Counted from the stretch's first letter, positions 48,028-60,227 are shown. The stretch: 64,000 bases of DNA from Parietaria judaica (GCA_954871525.1 OX940865.1:6014001-6078000), one strand, 5' to 3'. Numbers and translations are program-made. Notes: generated from the letters alone by a model not told the origin.

Positions 48028-48289
48028 TATTTAAATCTAGGCATATGATCAATACTTTTGTCACAATATCTGGATACGATCTTCAGCTAGTCACAAATGA
48101 AATTTTCCAAGAGAAGAATGGGCTTAAAAGAGTCAAGATCTTTCCAAAACAAGTGAATGCGAGAAATACTAGTTCACGGAATCTATCAAGGGGATGCTCT
48201 AAGAATATGAAAAACTGGAAGCAGAAGACTTCTCAGTCAACCTCGAAATTAGTAGAGTTTTTGATAGGTGCCTTAATGAAGTTAATGAC

Positions 48290-49480
48290 CCGTGACTCTA
48301 ATGAAATGTTCGACACAACTGTGACATAAAGCGCTCCTATGGTAGCGGAGGTCGACCCAGTTCCGCCATGAAAAGATTCAAATTAGAGGTTGTCGCCTTA
48401 AACCCGAGGGTCGAAAGCAACTTGGTGGTTTACGTACCTACGACGGGGATGCCCCCCTCATAAAGGAGTTGGAATTGATGAAATATTCTTTATATATCAC
48501 CGTCTTTGCAGTTAAACGATAAATTACATTTAGATGACCAAACTCTTAATGAGAACACTATTTGTGATGATAATGGTTAATGAACTACAATTTAGAGAAA
48601 GAAGAAGCAAGCAATTATGGAAGGTGATGAAGTTATTTAGAGCAAGCGAGCAACTGAAATACCTACTAGATATCAATGATTGTCTTGTTTTCGAATCGCA
48701 AGGGCTTCACTAACACTCAAAGATGCTTCACTAATTACTATAATAGTTTTGACTTCTCCATTGCATTGCCTTAAAAAATTTGATTCTCATATCTCCTCGC
48801 TAAGGGGTTTGCGGAAAAGTTCTATCGAGCCACTGAGCTCCGTGAGTATTGGGGATCAACATGTCAGTTTTAATACTTTTATAAATGGTGTTCGTCATGA
48901 CTTTTCTTGTGCTTATGCCTTGATATCTCGGTGTCTTGGACATATCTATACACGGATTTGGTGAATTTATCGACTACTATTTCATCTCCTTGGTTATTGT
49001 TTGGCGATTTCAGTGCAGTCAAAATGGCAAATGAAAAATAAGAGAGACCTCAGACTTTTAGCTCTTGCCAGGATTTTAAAGTTTGCTCTAGTGATTTGCA
49101 ACGTTGTTGATGTTCCTTTAATCGAAACAAATGCATAATTAAGAGACTGTTTTTTCTTATGAAGCTTAAGTGATGGCTGCAATATTTGCAGTTCATAAAA
49201 ATGCGATAGAATTTCATTTAGATAACTTATGGCTCGAGTGTCATTCTACATATATGTTGTTCAATTTTTTCAGAAGAAATCGAATTTGGTTCTCCTGGAA
49301 GTTACAGGTTCGCTGGTCAAAATGCATCTGCTTTGTGGAAGTCATCAACTTCAGAGTGACTCATATCTTTCGGGGGGGGGGGGGGGGGGAATAAAGTAGC
49401 TGATGCATTAGCTAGTTTTGGTGGTCAAAATCTGTGTAATCACTGGTGGCACTCGCACCCGATTTTACTTCATCTTTAGT
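48290..49480 (+). pseudogene. Decayed LINE remnant (endonuclease and RNase H pieces)
   Basis: Fragments in several frames match a plant LINE in the right order. PWLLFGDFSAVKMANE (about 48982-49035) is the endonuclease GDFN-type motif. After an internal deletion, AAIFAVHKNAIEFHLDNLWL (from about 49172) and FRVTHIF then NKVADALASFG (about 49350-49425) are the RNase H end. The reverse transcriptase core is missing. A block at 48310-48480 may be the ORF1/ORF2 junction. Several frameshifts and an 18-G run break the frame, so the copy is dead. It differs clearly from the LINE at the window start. Confidence 0.75.
49372..49389. repeat. Poly(G) run of 18
   Basis: Eighteen consecutive G between RNase H-like codons of the decayed LINE, where relatives have only a few bases coding for Arg-Glu-Gly. 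Such a run is rare in plant DNA. It may be a real expansion or a sequencing or assembly artefact. Confidence 0.9.
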
Positions 49481-49705
49481 AAACGATGACATTTGTTCTA
49501 GAAAGAACTTTAAGTTTAGATAACTCTCTTCTCTTTTGATTTGGTGTGTAAAATTTGATATTCATTTATATTATTCTGAGCCCTAGTTCTTCATTTGTGT
49601 TTATTGGTGCCAACATAATTGAGTTCGAGTTCACTTGGCGTGAGTTTAGGCCTCCATCTTTACCCTATATGTATCACTTAGCGAGTTCTTTCTTTGTGTT
49701 TAGTG

Positions 49706-50416
49706 TCTTTTGGTGGCTAACGTGCCCAAACTGGCTATTAGAGGCTAATGTTCACTCCGTTAATTTTTTATTTTCACCGTTAAATTTTACCACACTGGCT
49801 TCCACGTCACCCAGCCACGTATCAGTTGACCGCCATGTGGCATATTAATTTTTTTTTTCTTAAGCATTATTATTTTTTCTTTAGCATTACTTTTTTTTAT
49901 ATCGGTTTTGGGCTGCTTTTTTTTTTAATCCCGGGCTCGGGTTGACTTATTTAGATCGGTTTTTGGGTTGCCTTTATTTTTTTGTACCGGGCTTGGGTTG
50001 ACTTATTTAGATCGGTTTTGGGGTTGACTTATGTATAAATATTTTATATTTATACAGTTTATATTTATACTTTATACTTTAAATATACAATACATAGAAA
50101 TTGTATAAACTTTACACGATACATATATATACATATATCAAGTATAAACTATGTATATAAACTGTATATATTTAAAAGGCAAAATAAAAATATAAAAGTC
50201 AATTCAAAATGGATATAAACTATATATATCCAACTCTACTCCGGTGTAAAAAAGGCACTCCAAGACCCATATAAAAAAGTAATGCTTAAGAAAAAAAATG
50301 CCACGTTGTTGGGTGACGTGGCACCAGTATGGCAAAATTTAACGGTAAAAATAAAAAACTTAATAGAGAGAACATAGCCACTAATAGAATGCCGTTTGGG
50401 CACATTAGCCACTAAA
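49706..50416. mobile_element. TIR element (about 0.7 kb, TIRs about 150 bp)
   Basis: The left arm (GGTGGCTAACGTGCCCAAAC, TTTTACC, CACGTCACCC, TTCTTAAGCATTA) and the reversed right arm (AGTGGCTAATGTGCCCAAAC, TTTTGCC, CACGTCACCC, TTCTTAAGCATTA) are inverted repeats of about 150 bp. The interior holds two near-identical direct copies of GACTTATTTAGATCGGTTTT (near 49943 and 49999) and an AT-rich palindromic stretch around 50040-50230. Probably a non-autonomous MULE; no target duplication was fixed. Confidence 0.65.
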
Positions 50417-50429
50417 AAAAAGTTTGGGG

Positions 50430-51690
50430 ACGTATTTCAAATTTTTTAATACATTAAATACTTTAGCCTCAATTTATCCTATAAATTTTTATGCGCATAA
50501 TTTTTATGTTTACATTTACAAACTTTAATAAATATATAACAATTTGTATTTTGTAATCAGACAACATGCAAGTCAACTTGTGTTAGGCTTGTTAGCTATA
50601 ATTAAAATCATGGGTTTTTTAGGCAGCAAAATTAGCTCTTGATTTGAAATTTGAACTTTAAAAGTTAGAGCTTTGGAAAAATGTCTTTTCAAAATGCCCA
50701 CGTGGTCTCTATTGTCACTAATTATTATGATCCTATAAATAAATAGAGTCCAATTATTCAACCTAGTACAAAAAGATTATTGTAATGATGAATTATCTAT
50801 TGTATGTGGGAAAGATAGCTGTATTTTTACATGCTTTTCTTTTTCTCTCGTCTAATTGCTGCTAAATTAGGTGGGGAATGAGAGGAAATATAGGAGGGTT
50901 CCATTGAAAATATCATACAGAAATACTAATATATCTTTAGAAAGTCAGTCTTTAGGCCCATATTTCGAGCAAAAAAAAAGAGAGAGAGTATTTTTTGCGT
51001 TAGCAATAGTGTGTTGAAGTACATTTAAAAGGAAAAAAATGGTTTATGACTTTTCAATGCTCTATTCTATCAAATACTTATATATATTGCATAGATAAAT
51101 AAGTATAGGAATGGGATAATGTTTAACATTTTATTATGTAGAAATTCTACATGTAAGCCCAAAACATGTTTTAAATGTTACATTGACCAATGACCACAAT
51201 TTAAATGTGTGCATTCGGGCAGGCTCCAAGAGTCTCAACCCGGCCCGCATTTCATTAGGGCACTTCTAATCGCGAGTCAGTCACAACACATGCTGCATTT
51301 TCTGGCTTTGTAGTTTTTGTTATATTGGTGATTAGAGTTCGAGGTTTGTGCACTTTTTGATTGTATAAGAAATAATCTTATATGATAGCTTATAATTGAA
51401 AAGTATGGTTAACTTAAGGAAATCAATAACCTTGAGAATGGCAAAAGTTTTTTTCCCGAATCATGATGTTGAGTATTAAATGTCAAGTCTACCAGTCATG
51501 CATCAGTAAATCCTTTTCATTTTTAGAAATCAACGGCGTTGATTATATTATATAGTTAACTTTATAATTTATACAATTATGCAAAGCTTTACATTGTATT
51601 TTTTTTGTGTGTGTGGCTAAAACAAGGGTTCTCGCTGCTCATAATTCAGCTCCTCGCAATCTCTGACTTCGACATAGTTTCGATATTGTT
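50430..51690. other. AT-rich intergenic DNA
   Basis: No gene and no identifiable element was found. Confidence 0.45.
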
Positions 51691-51701
51691 GTTCACATAT
51701 G

Positions 51702-51868
51702 CATAAGCGGAACTAGGATTTAGACTTCGGGGTGGCGGATTTAAATTTTTAGTGCAAACAGAAGGAGTTTATTTGTAATTTTTTAAAAAAATTAGTGCTA
51801 AAAGTGACCATTTAAAAAATATTGGGGTGGCTGGAGCCACACCACACTTAAGTGTGGTTCCGCCTATG
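51702..51868. mobile_element. hAT MITE with 8-bp target duplication (167 bp)
   Basis: Terminal inverted repeats CATAAGCGGAAC and CATAGGCGGAAC. Identical flanks CACATATG lie at 51694-51701 and 51869-51876. Subterminal GGGGTGGC appears near both ends, as in hAT elements with CAGGGGCGG-type termini. Non-coding. Confidence 0.85.
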
Positions 51869-52294
51869 CACATATGTTTGATTTCTGCCGATACGAGTGT
51901 TTTTTTTTTCTTCGTCCGGTTTGATTTATTTTTCTGCTTGAATAGTAAATATAATAGAAAGTTTTATTGATGAAGCGTTTAGTGGTTCAGTAGAAGTGTT
52001 GAATTGATACTATTAACGGTGACTACGATACTGATTTTTTTAATTGACAACACAGACACTGACTGATGATTCTAAGAATGTTGATTTGTATTTATGAGAC
52101 TTTTGTATTTGATGATTCAAAGAGTATTAATATAGTTAAAATGGGTATAAAATTAGTCTGTTTTTCTGTATATAGTGTTAGGTATTATTACCGCACATTT
52201 ATAAGTGTGACTATTTAAAATGTAATTTCATCATTTTTTGAGTCTGTTAGTACTAATTATTAATTAGTTGTAACATGTGTCCTTATGATGTAAA

Positions 52295-52299
52295 ACATG
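52295..52299. repeat. Copia 5-bp target-site duplication, left
   Basis: ACATG, repeated at 59300-59304 on the other side of the retrotransposon. Confidence 0.9.
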
Positions 52300-52843
52300 T
52301 GTTGCGAATTCATGCGATTCTTGCACGGAAATATAAACGCGGATTAATGCAAACCATTGCCGAAGAATAATAGAAATTAACGCAAGAAGGAAAGAGAAAA
52401 CCATTTAGAGAGTGGTTCGGCCAGAGATCAAAACCCGATCTCCGGCATTACATCCACTCTTTGCTCCGGCAAACTTCCCGAAAGCCATGCACTATGATAT
52501 CGTCCGATTACACCCTCTAATCTCCCATTACATATTCGCTCATACGTAATCACTCGAGAAAGAAGAAAATAAGAAGAAAAACGAGAAGCCCTAATCTCTA
52601 ACACCATGAGAGCACCTTCATTAGAGAGAACCAGAAAAAACCATTCCTCTGTTTTAGAACCTGTCGAGCTCAAAAAGAAGGAAATTTATTTGGGGCTTTT
52701 GATCTCAACCGTCTATTCTTTCTTCATCTGATGGCTTATAACGCTTCATTCATTAATTCCAAACGGCATGTCGTTTTGACACTTATTTGTCGTTTTGTAC
52801 TTGCTGAAGCTATGGGCTTTATTGTGGGCTTTAATATTCAACA
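52300..52843 (-). repeat. Copia 3' LTR
   Basis: A 544-bp LTR beginning TGTTGAATATTAAAGCCC on the minus strand and ending CGCAACA. It contains AGAGTGGTTCGGCC (plus strand) and two GTCGTTTTG motifs. The short ORF across it (52428-52673) recurs in the other LTR and is not a gene. Confidence 0.93.
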
Positions 52844-52856
52844 AATCTCCACCTTG
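52844..52856 (-). other. Polypurine tract
   Basis: AAGGTGGAGATT on the minus strand, immediately 5' of the 3' LTR. It primes plus-strand synthesis in plant Copia elements, where AAGGTGGAG before the LTR is the usual form. Confidence 0.85.
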
Positions 52857-54831
52857 AAGTCCACTTCCCAAATGCCGTCTCCTTAACTAGCTCGGTAGCT
52901 CCACCTTGATGTTTAACTCTCTTCTTACATTTTCCTCACTCTAATATGTTCATCAGATACCTAAGTGCATAGCTTACGGGTATTTTCGCCATCCTCGCTG
53001 ATAACTTGAAATACTCACCAATAGTTTATCTTCAAACGGTTTTTGGTGTACCTACAGGTTTTAACCTCCTGCAACATCTCAAACGCCATACCCAACAAGA
53101 TCAAACGTACCAAGTATTCATAAATAAAACTGTATCAACAGTGATATATAAACCAGTCACATGATAAAATTGAACATGAATTTCCATAACAGTGACATAT
53201 CCGTAATTGACTAAAAATCTGGTCAAATACAATCTTAGCATGAATCAACATACGCTAATAGACAGAACAGAGAATTACCAATTCTCAAACTTTGTACAAA
53301 CCTAGATAATCTTCAAGACTAGTATATAATAATATAATGTAGAGATTACGTCTAATCGCATACATTAACCATTGTCTAGTCTAAGCATTCATACAAATGT
53401 AGTGATTACGTCTAATCAAGAACATTGTATAACTGTCTAGTGCTAGGTTTTACAAAAAAAATCTCAAGTCTAATCTTAACCTTGACTCTTCATCAATGCT
53501 ACCATGGTTTACAACCATATCCATGCGCTGTTATAAACTCACAATCTACGAGCAGGTTCGAATCTAAATGAACGGTAGACCCAAATTGATCTCAACCATA
53601 AGAACAACTATCCATAACCAATCTCACAAAGTCAGCATAGGATTTTCCGGGATGGGAACCTAAATATTCGTTACCCAATCGCTGGCTCTACTTGGTAGTC
53701 ATACTAACTAACCCTCTGGTTAGTATCCCCGGCTTGAACAACACTATTAACTGGACAGTTGCTATCTCACAGGCACAAGCAAAAATTAGTTGACATCTAA
53801 CACTCTCTAGGCTAGAACTCCTTGACCTGAACAACATTGAATACCCAGTACGTCGCTATACCACAAGCTCACTACCGCCACCTATATTTTATCTCAATAG
53901 GTATGCTAGACTTAGAACCCCTACTAAAAAAATACTCATGGACTCCACCTAAAACAAGGTGCACTCGGGTTTTTTCCTCTCTACTCACGGTTTCGTTTCC
54001 TCTTTTTCTTCTCTTTCTAAGACGACATAAATGGGAAAGCGACCTTAATCAAGGATAGTGTCTCCACCTGAACAATCTATCTTGATGCTCATGGCCCCCC
54101 ATTTCCCATAAACAAGTACTCTTGGTTCTATAATGCTCAAGCTATAACAAGAAAACACAAAACACGGGATCTATGGTCTAGTTCTACCCTTTGGATTTTC
54201 CTATACCAAAGACACACAGAACCTTATTCCGGTATCCAATCCGACCATAACACGACATCACACGTCCATCCCTTATGTTTTTTACCGGCTTGGAGATTCA
54301 ATAATCATATATGACTTTTTCCTATGCGTAATCTATCTGATACGAACTCGTATCAACAAAGAACCGTTGCAAATCTCATCGGCGGGAAAAGTGGCTAGGA
54401 CCACGAAGAATCGTTGAGTCCGTTATTTAGATTTCCGTTTATTAGTCTTGTCCCGTGTGTCGTTTCAGCCTTTGGTCGTTTAGACCAGGCTCTTGTCGTT
54501 TGGCTTAAAGATGTCGTTTTTGGCTTTCGAGTCGTTTAGACCCAGCCCCTAGAGTGTGTCGTTTTGATTGGCAGAACTCTGTCGTTTGGTGAGGGTATTA
54601 ATACCTCAGTTTAATTGAATGAAAGCAGCCTGGAAATAAATCTGAATCCTCTTTGTTAGGGTTATAGTTTATAGGGCCAATTATCCCAAATCCTTGTCCT
54701 TCTTCTTCATCTTGTCATGTACTTGACTGCAGCAAGTATGGCGTGCCCGAGACGTCATCGTGGAGGAGGAGGATCGGCTGATTCTCGTACTGTACCGCCT
54801 GGTACTCGTGCTCATCAACGGGCACATACCA
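52857..54831 (-). other. Copia internal region, 3' half, non-coding
   Basis: No retroviral-type domain can be read in any frame. Near-repeats of GTGATTACGTCTAATC/GAGATTACGTCTAATC occur around 53340-53420. At about 54410-54600 the motif GTCGTTT occurs about eight times, followed by GGTATTAATACC. This part may be a separate LTR-like insertion, with a short GC-rich coding-like patch from 54738. Confidence 0.5.
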
Positions 54832-55760
54832 AGGTTTAAATGTACGTAAACCCGAGGCGAGGCGTTTTCTCACCGCCTCAAAAGGCGTAAGCCTCGAGGC
54901 GCAACGAGGCGTAAGCCTCGAATATAAGAATAAAATAATTATAAAATACTACATATATCATAAAAACCACACAGTCTTATAGTCTTAAACCATAAACCAA
55001 AAAAAAAAACCACAAACAAACTCCAACAAAAATCTTAAAGCATAATAGATATAAGACCACACGAAAATAAAATTTAAAACAAAACAAAATTTAGTTATTT
55101 TTATTTCAGCATGAAATCGAGATATTCATAAACTAATATTTAAATTAATCCCAAAAATTAAAATTTTAAATTCATGAGTGTGATTTGAAAAGATCTGAAA
55201 AATTGATTCACTAATAACTTAAAATATTTAGGTATACTTTGGTAAATATGTGATAAATGATATGATGACTCTCTATTCTATGTTGAATTGAAACGAGGAT
55301 AGGAAAAAAAATGGGTCCCACTCAAGTTCAATTTTTCCTCTATATATAATATAAGTTATATAACTGAAGTAAAGAAATAAATGAAGAGAGAAGGTGTGGG
55401 CCCTATTTTTACATTATCGATGCAAACTCTCTATCTTCCATGTCATCGTCTTCGCATTGAACACAGTAACAAAAAAACTTCATCGACCTCTCTCATGGCG
55501 ATGGTGCTATTTAAAAAAAAAGTAGCCTAAAACAGTCTAAAAAAGGCAAAAAAAACTCTAAACAGCGACCATCAGCGAGGCGCACGCCTTGCGCCTTGCC
55601 TCACGCCTCGAGGCAGAGGCGCATGCATCAAACGCCTCACTGGAAAAGAGGCGTACGCCTACTTCATTTGCGCCTATAGGTGTGCTTCGGAGGCGAAAAC
55701 CCTCCGCCTCGCCTCAAGGCGCGCCTCTAGGTGTACGCCTCTGACGCCTTTTTAAACCAT
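54832..55760. mobile_element. hAT-like element with GAGGCG subterminal repeats (929 bp)
   Basis: The ends AGGTTTAAATG and, reversed, ATGGTTTAAAA are inverted. The first and last about 180 bp are packed with GAGGCG, AGGCGTA and CGCCTC motifs in both orientations, while the 600-bp middle is AT-rich. The flanks ACATACCA and GATACCA share ATACCA. Dense subterminal hexamers are the hAT pattern (transposase binding sites). No ORF. It is nested in the Copia element and therefore younger. Confidence 0.7.
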
Positions 55761-58154
55761 GATACCACTATCAATATAGACATCGGAAGGAAAAACATCT
55801 ACGATGCATTAAAGATTTCGATGCAACAGACTAATTTCATATAATCTCATTAATCAGAGAGCACGTGATTCAATGAATGAGAGAGAATATATGACATCCC
55901 AAACTAGAACTCAAACTATATATCAAACTAGTAACACATAAGTTTCATTTGAGTCTAGTTTAACTTACCTAACATTTATTTGCCGAGAAGAACATTAAAC
56001 CCTTTCAATTTGCTCATCTAGCCGAGCTCCGGTTGCTCATATAGCCGAGCTTCGCGTGCCACTTCTCATCATCCTGTTAGGTTAGTCTCAAAATAGAAAA
56101 AACAACATCTGTAGAATTCTCATGCGTATGAACTTCTGCGCATTTATAAACCATATAATCATAGAACACAAGTACATAATCGTAAAAAAATCGTTTCAAA
56201 ACTTCATCCGTTCAATTCCATAAAGCATATATATTTTGAGAAAATTTGAAAAAATGCAATGAAGAAGAGTATTAAACTTATAAGAACATGCAGTAACATC
56301 ATCATTCAATTCAAAAACAGATTCAGCCAAAGAACCTCTCATATAGTCTATATACTGGAATATACCACTTTTCCACAAATACAAGACAGTTAGAGAAGGT
56401 ACAAATGGAATCAGACTTTAAGTATCGTAAAAGTCTAAATGATTATATCCTACACATGCAATACCAAACTTCATATCATGCTGTGAACTTTTCAAACATT
56501 CAAAAGCAGAAAAACTCATTTAAAAAAAATATGACTAACTTCCACAATAAAGAATACTACTTTATTCTCTGAATTATGTTTCTAAAGCATTAATCTTTAT
56601 ATATCATTATGCATATGTAAGAAAGGGAAGAATAACTCATGACATATTAATGCAACCAGGTTATATCTATAATGTCTATTATAATTCACTAGCACCATCA
56701 TAGCAAAGCAAGAGATAGATAATTCAAAAAACCATATCCATAAAGCAAAGGAGGTCAAAATTGTATCTCATCTAGTTTGACAATTGATTTTTGGAATATC
56801 CAATTAAAATAAAAATACATGCCTTTAACTATACCTAGTTAGAAGAAAAAAATGCACAAGGGTAAAAATATGAGCTTACCAAACAATCACTGTTGGTAAG
56901 TCAATGATATGAACTTTACCTCCAATGGTTACTCAACACCATTAAATTCACCTTGGGCCCAGGAGAAATTTCCATCTTGTTATAAAATAACAAGGCAATC
57001 TCTTATTTCCACCTCCCGAAATCACTTTTGCCATCGTACATAGTGGTTTCGAACATGGAAGCCCGTCCTGCAAAAGAACTTCTAACAAGCGAACCACAAA
57101 CACATATATATAGCAAGAATAAATCATACCGAAAGTACAACGAATACAAGCTGAATTTCAAGCTTTTATTCAGACACTTATTGACATCGATCATTTTCAT
57201 AAACTCAAACAAGTTTGAGTATACGAGTCAACGATAACCTTAAATGCCTTATCTAGCTCAACAAATTTGAATTAATTCACAGGTTCTTAAATAAAGGCAC
57301 AAAACTTTGATCAATATGAAAAAAACAAAAATACTAGGATACGCCAAAACCAATAAAAAAACTAAATTATCCACAAGACCTTTAGGTCGGTTAAATCAAT
57401 AACATTTTGACCTATGCGACTCAACAAATTAGAATTAACCCGATAATTAACTGTAAAGAAAGAGTTAAAAATACTCAAATTAACTTCAGTTCAAACAATG
57501 GCATGAAGATTTCATAAATACTAAGATATGTGAGAAAATCAATATTTTTTCAGAGATCACATATAGTGTGGATTATTTTTTCAAAATATTAAAGTGCAAA
57601 AGTACTGAAATCAATTTACAATTAGCGGGATTAAATCGAGAGCGCATAAATGAAATAAAAAACCAAATTCACACCGACCAAAATATAACACATGGATAGA
57701 TAAGAAATTACGTTTCATAATCGACCATAATAATATTATCTATCCTGAAAAATTAACAGAGTATAACATAAAGGCTAAACTCAAATAGAAATAAGATCAT
57801 GAACTATTTTATCTCATTATTGTCTTCTCTAATACATATAATAACCAACAGATTAAAGGTTCAAGGAATTTAAACAATAAAGAGACTTAAGTTTTAATAA
57901 AATATTCAAGCTTTACAACTAGTTCTGTACTATTGTCATAGACAGAAGTTAGTCAAGTAAGACCAGATTAATCTCTTTATTATCATCATCATAAAACACT
58001 TCCTTAAAGAACCAAAAACTGTCGTGGCCATGAACAAAAATTAAAACACTTTAATTTGAAAACACAAAGCCTTATCAAGAGCAAGACAATCAGATTATAT
58101 CAAGGGCACTCAATTAACTTTGCAAGAAAAATATTCAATCATGATACATAATAT

Positions 58155-58195
<41 letters not shown>

Positions 58196-58735
58196 TACAT
58201 TCACTTGCAAATCATAGAACACATCACATATCTTGAATTATAGGAACACAGGAATTACAGATTTAATAATCATATATTAGTTTATCCTTAAACTAACCTC
58301 AAAACTGTACACAAAACGTAACATAGAGAAAACTAGTCAAGAATCATACGAATTCTAAAATCTGTAAACAAGAGTTGTGAAACAAAGTTTTTAAGAACAA
58401 TCAAGAAAGCTTTTAAAATAATTCTGAGATAGAGTGGAAGTTTTATACCAGATATGCTTTATTACTCGAGATGAATTCGCAGAGCTCGTCGGAATTTTCG
58501 AAATCTTTGTTAACGAACATCGCCGTGATCTGAGATCGATTCTCGCCCGAATAGAATATCTTAAACCTTCATCAGACCACCCGTAATCGGAGATGCGAAC
58601 CTTCATCGGTACTATTACCTCCCTGAACCTTCATGCGGCCGTATAACACGCTACTCGCTGAAATCGACCTTGACCAGTCTAAGAAACCCGAGCATGCCGT
58701 AATCGCTCCTTCTTCGTCTGGAATCGCTCAACCGA
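55761..58735 (-). other. Copia internal region, 5' half, non-coding
   Basis: An AT-rich 3-kb stretch without gag or pol. It includes a (TA)n tract at about 58158-58193 and only short, domain-free ORFs. This is what would be expected of a large retrotransposon derivative (LARD-like) whose coding region has been replaced. Confidence 0.6.
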
Positions 58736-58747
58736 GCTCTGATACCA
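58736..58747 (-). other. Primer-binding site (initiator tRNA-Met)
   Basis: TGGTATCAGAGC on the minus strand, one base from the 5' LTR. It is complementary to the 3' end of plant initiator tRNA-Met and standard for Copia elements. It fixes the element's orientation. Confidence 0.93.
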
Positions 58748-58748
58748 C

Positions 58749-59299
58749 TGTTGCGAATTCATGCGATTCTTGCACGGAAATATAAACGCGGATTAATGCA
58801 AACCATTGCCGAAGAATAATCGAAATTAACGCAAGAAGAAAGGAAAGAGACAGCCATTTAGAGAGTGGTTTGGCCGGAGATCAAAACCCGATCTCCGGCG
58901 TTACATCCACTCTTTGCTCCGGCAAACTTCCCGAAAGCCATGCACTATGATATCGTCCGATTACACCCTCTAATCTCCCATTACATATTCTCTCATACGT
59001 AATCACTCGAGAAAGAAGAAAATAAGAAGAAAAACGAGAAGCCCTAATCTCTAACACCATGAGAGCACCTTCATTAGAGAGAACCAGAAAAAACCATTCC
59101 TCTGATTTAGAACCTGTCGAGCTCAATAAGAAGAAGGAAAGCTATTTGGGGCTTTTGATCTCAACCGTCTATTCTTTCTTCATCTGATGGCTTATAACGC
59201 TTCATTCATTAATTCCAAACGGCATGTCTTTTTGACACTTATTTGTCGTTTTGTACTTGCTGAAGCTATGGGCTTTATTGTGGGCTTCAATATTCAACA
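58749..59299 (-). repeat. Copia 5' LTR
   Basis: A 551-bp partner of 52300-52843 with the same TGTTGAATATT...CGCAACA ends. It adjoins the primer-binding site, so it is the promoter-bearing LTR. Confidence 0.93.
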
Positions 59300-59301
59300 A
59301 C

Positions 59302-59344
<43 letters not shown>

Positions 59345-59588
59345 GATGTGTTGATGATTTATAAATTCATTTAGATATTCTTCACTTTCTGGAATCAAAA
59401 GAATTTATCCTTCCATTTGATATCAAGTCGGTATTTCTAATATTTCTGCCATTGATAAAATTACAAAACTTCTGGTGTCTCTGGGTGTAGAGGATAGTAA
59501 AACTTGTAACATACTAAATAAAAATAAAAAACGATTCTGAATGCTCCCTATATAAATTTTATTATGTCCTTACATTGTACTCTAATTT
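59300..59588. other. Right target duplication and spacer
   Basis: ACATG (59300-59304) repeats the sequence before the Copia element. A (TA)n/(TG)n tract (59304-59343) and unremarkable AT-rich DNA follow. Confidence 0.7.
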
Positions 59589-59594
59589 TTGTTG

Positions 59595-60221
59595 TGTAAA
59601 GGTCGGACCCGATCGGACGCATTTAGTGGAGAATATTTGACGCCTGTTGTTAATTAGCGAGGCGACGATGCGTGAGGGCGACGAGAAAGGGAAAGTCTGG
59701 ACCTAGCAAGGCATAAGTACCGAAAGTCGGCAGGAGAAGTCAAGATCGAAAACATGCGGGAAGATCGACGAGAGGAACGTCCAGGCCTCGTGGGGGACAA
59801 ATATCAGGAGTCCGCAGGAGGCATCTGTGGCTAATCGACGGTGCGGGCTGACAGCCGATGGGACAAGCATTTATGAGGCCCATACCCATCCCACCTACCT
59901 GGCACGTCAAGGTACCCCTGCTGGAACGAATCACAGAGGCTCGCCAAGTCGATGTCAACCACCCCGAGGGAAAAAGGGAAGGGACATGAGGAATGGCGGG
60001 AAATGAAGAGGGGAGGTGAAACTAAGTCTATAAAAGGCAAAAAAAGCCTCATTTGTAGAGGGGATCGAAAAAGAAAAGAGAGAGAGAAAGAGATAACCTG
60101 TAAACACCAAGGAGGGAAAGAAAAAAAATATATATTTATCATCACCTTCGAGTCCCCTTATCTAATAAACGGAAGAAACCAAGCTCTTTCTTTAAAAACA
60201 AAGATTAAAATTACCTTGTGA
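59595..60221 (+). mobile_element. Probable solo LTR of a gypsy-type element
   Basis: A GC-richer 627-bp block starting TGTAAAGGTCGGACC, with a TATA box CTATAAAAGG at about 60029. A purine-rich leader and a terminal AATAAACGG-containing stretch resemble the R/U5 end of plant LTRs. TTGTTG lies on both sides (59589-59594 and 60222-60227), which may be the target duplication. The right end is TGTGA, not CA, so the limits are uncertain. Confidence 0.5.
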
Positions 60222-60227
60222 TTGTTG

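Larger units (their letters stand above)
52300..59299 (-). mobile_element. Non-autonomous Copia-type LTR retrotransposon (7.0 kb)
   Basis: Two direct LTRs (52300-52843 and 58749-59299) differ by roughly a dozen substitutions and a few small indels (about 2% by eye). They are flanked by the 5-bp duplication ACATG. Next to the right LTR is TGGTATCAGAGC on the minus strand, the initiator-tRNA-Met primer site, so transcription runs on the minus strand. Next to the left LTR is the polypurine tract AAGGTGGAGATT. The 5.9-kb interior has no gag, protease, integrase or reverse transcriptase ORF on either strand, so the element would need proteins in trans. It is interrupted by a hAT-like insertion at 54832-55760. 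Confidence 0.93.

Noticed and set aside
52428..52673. An 81-codon ORF repeated almost unchanged at 58881-59126
   Set aside because: The two copies are the same position in the two LTRs of one Copia element. Their similarity reflects LTR homology, not a duplicated gene.
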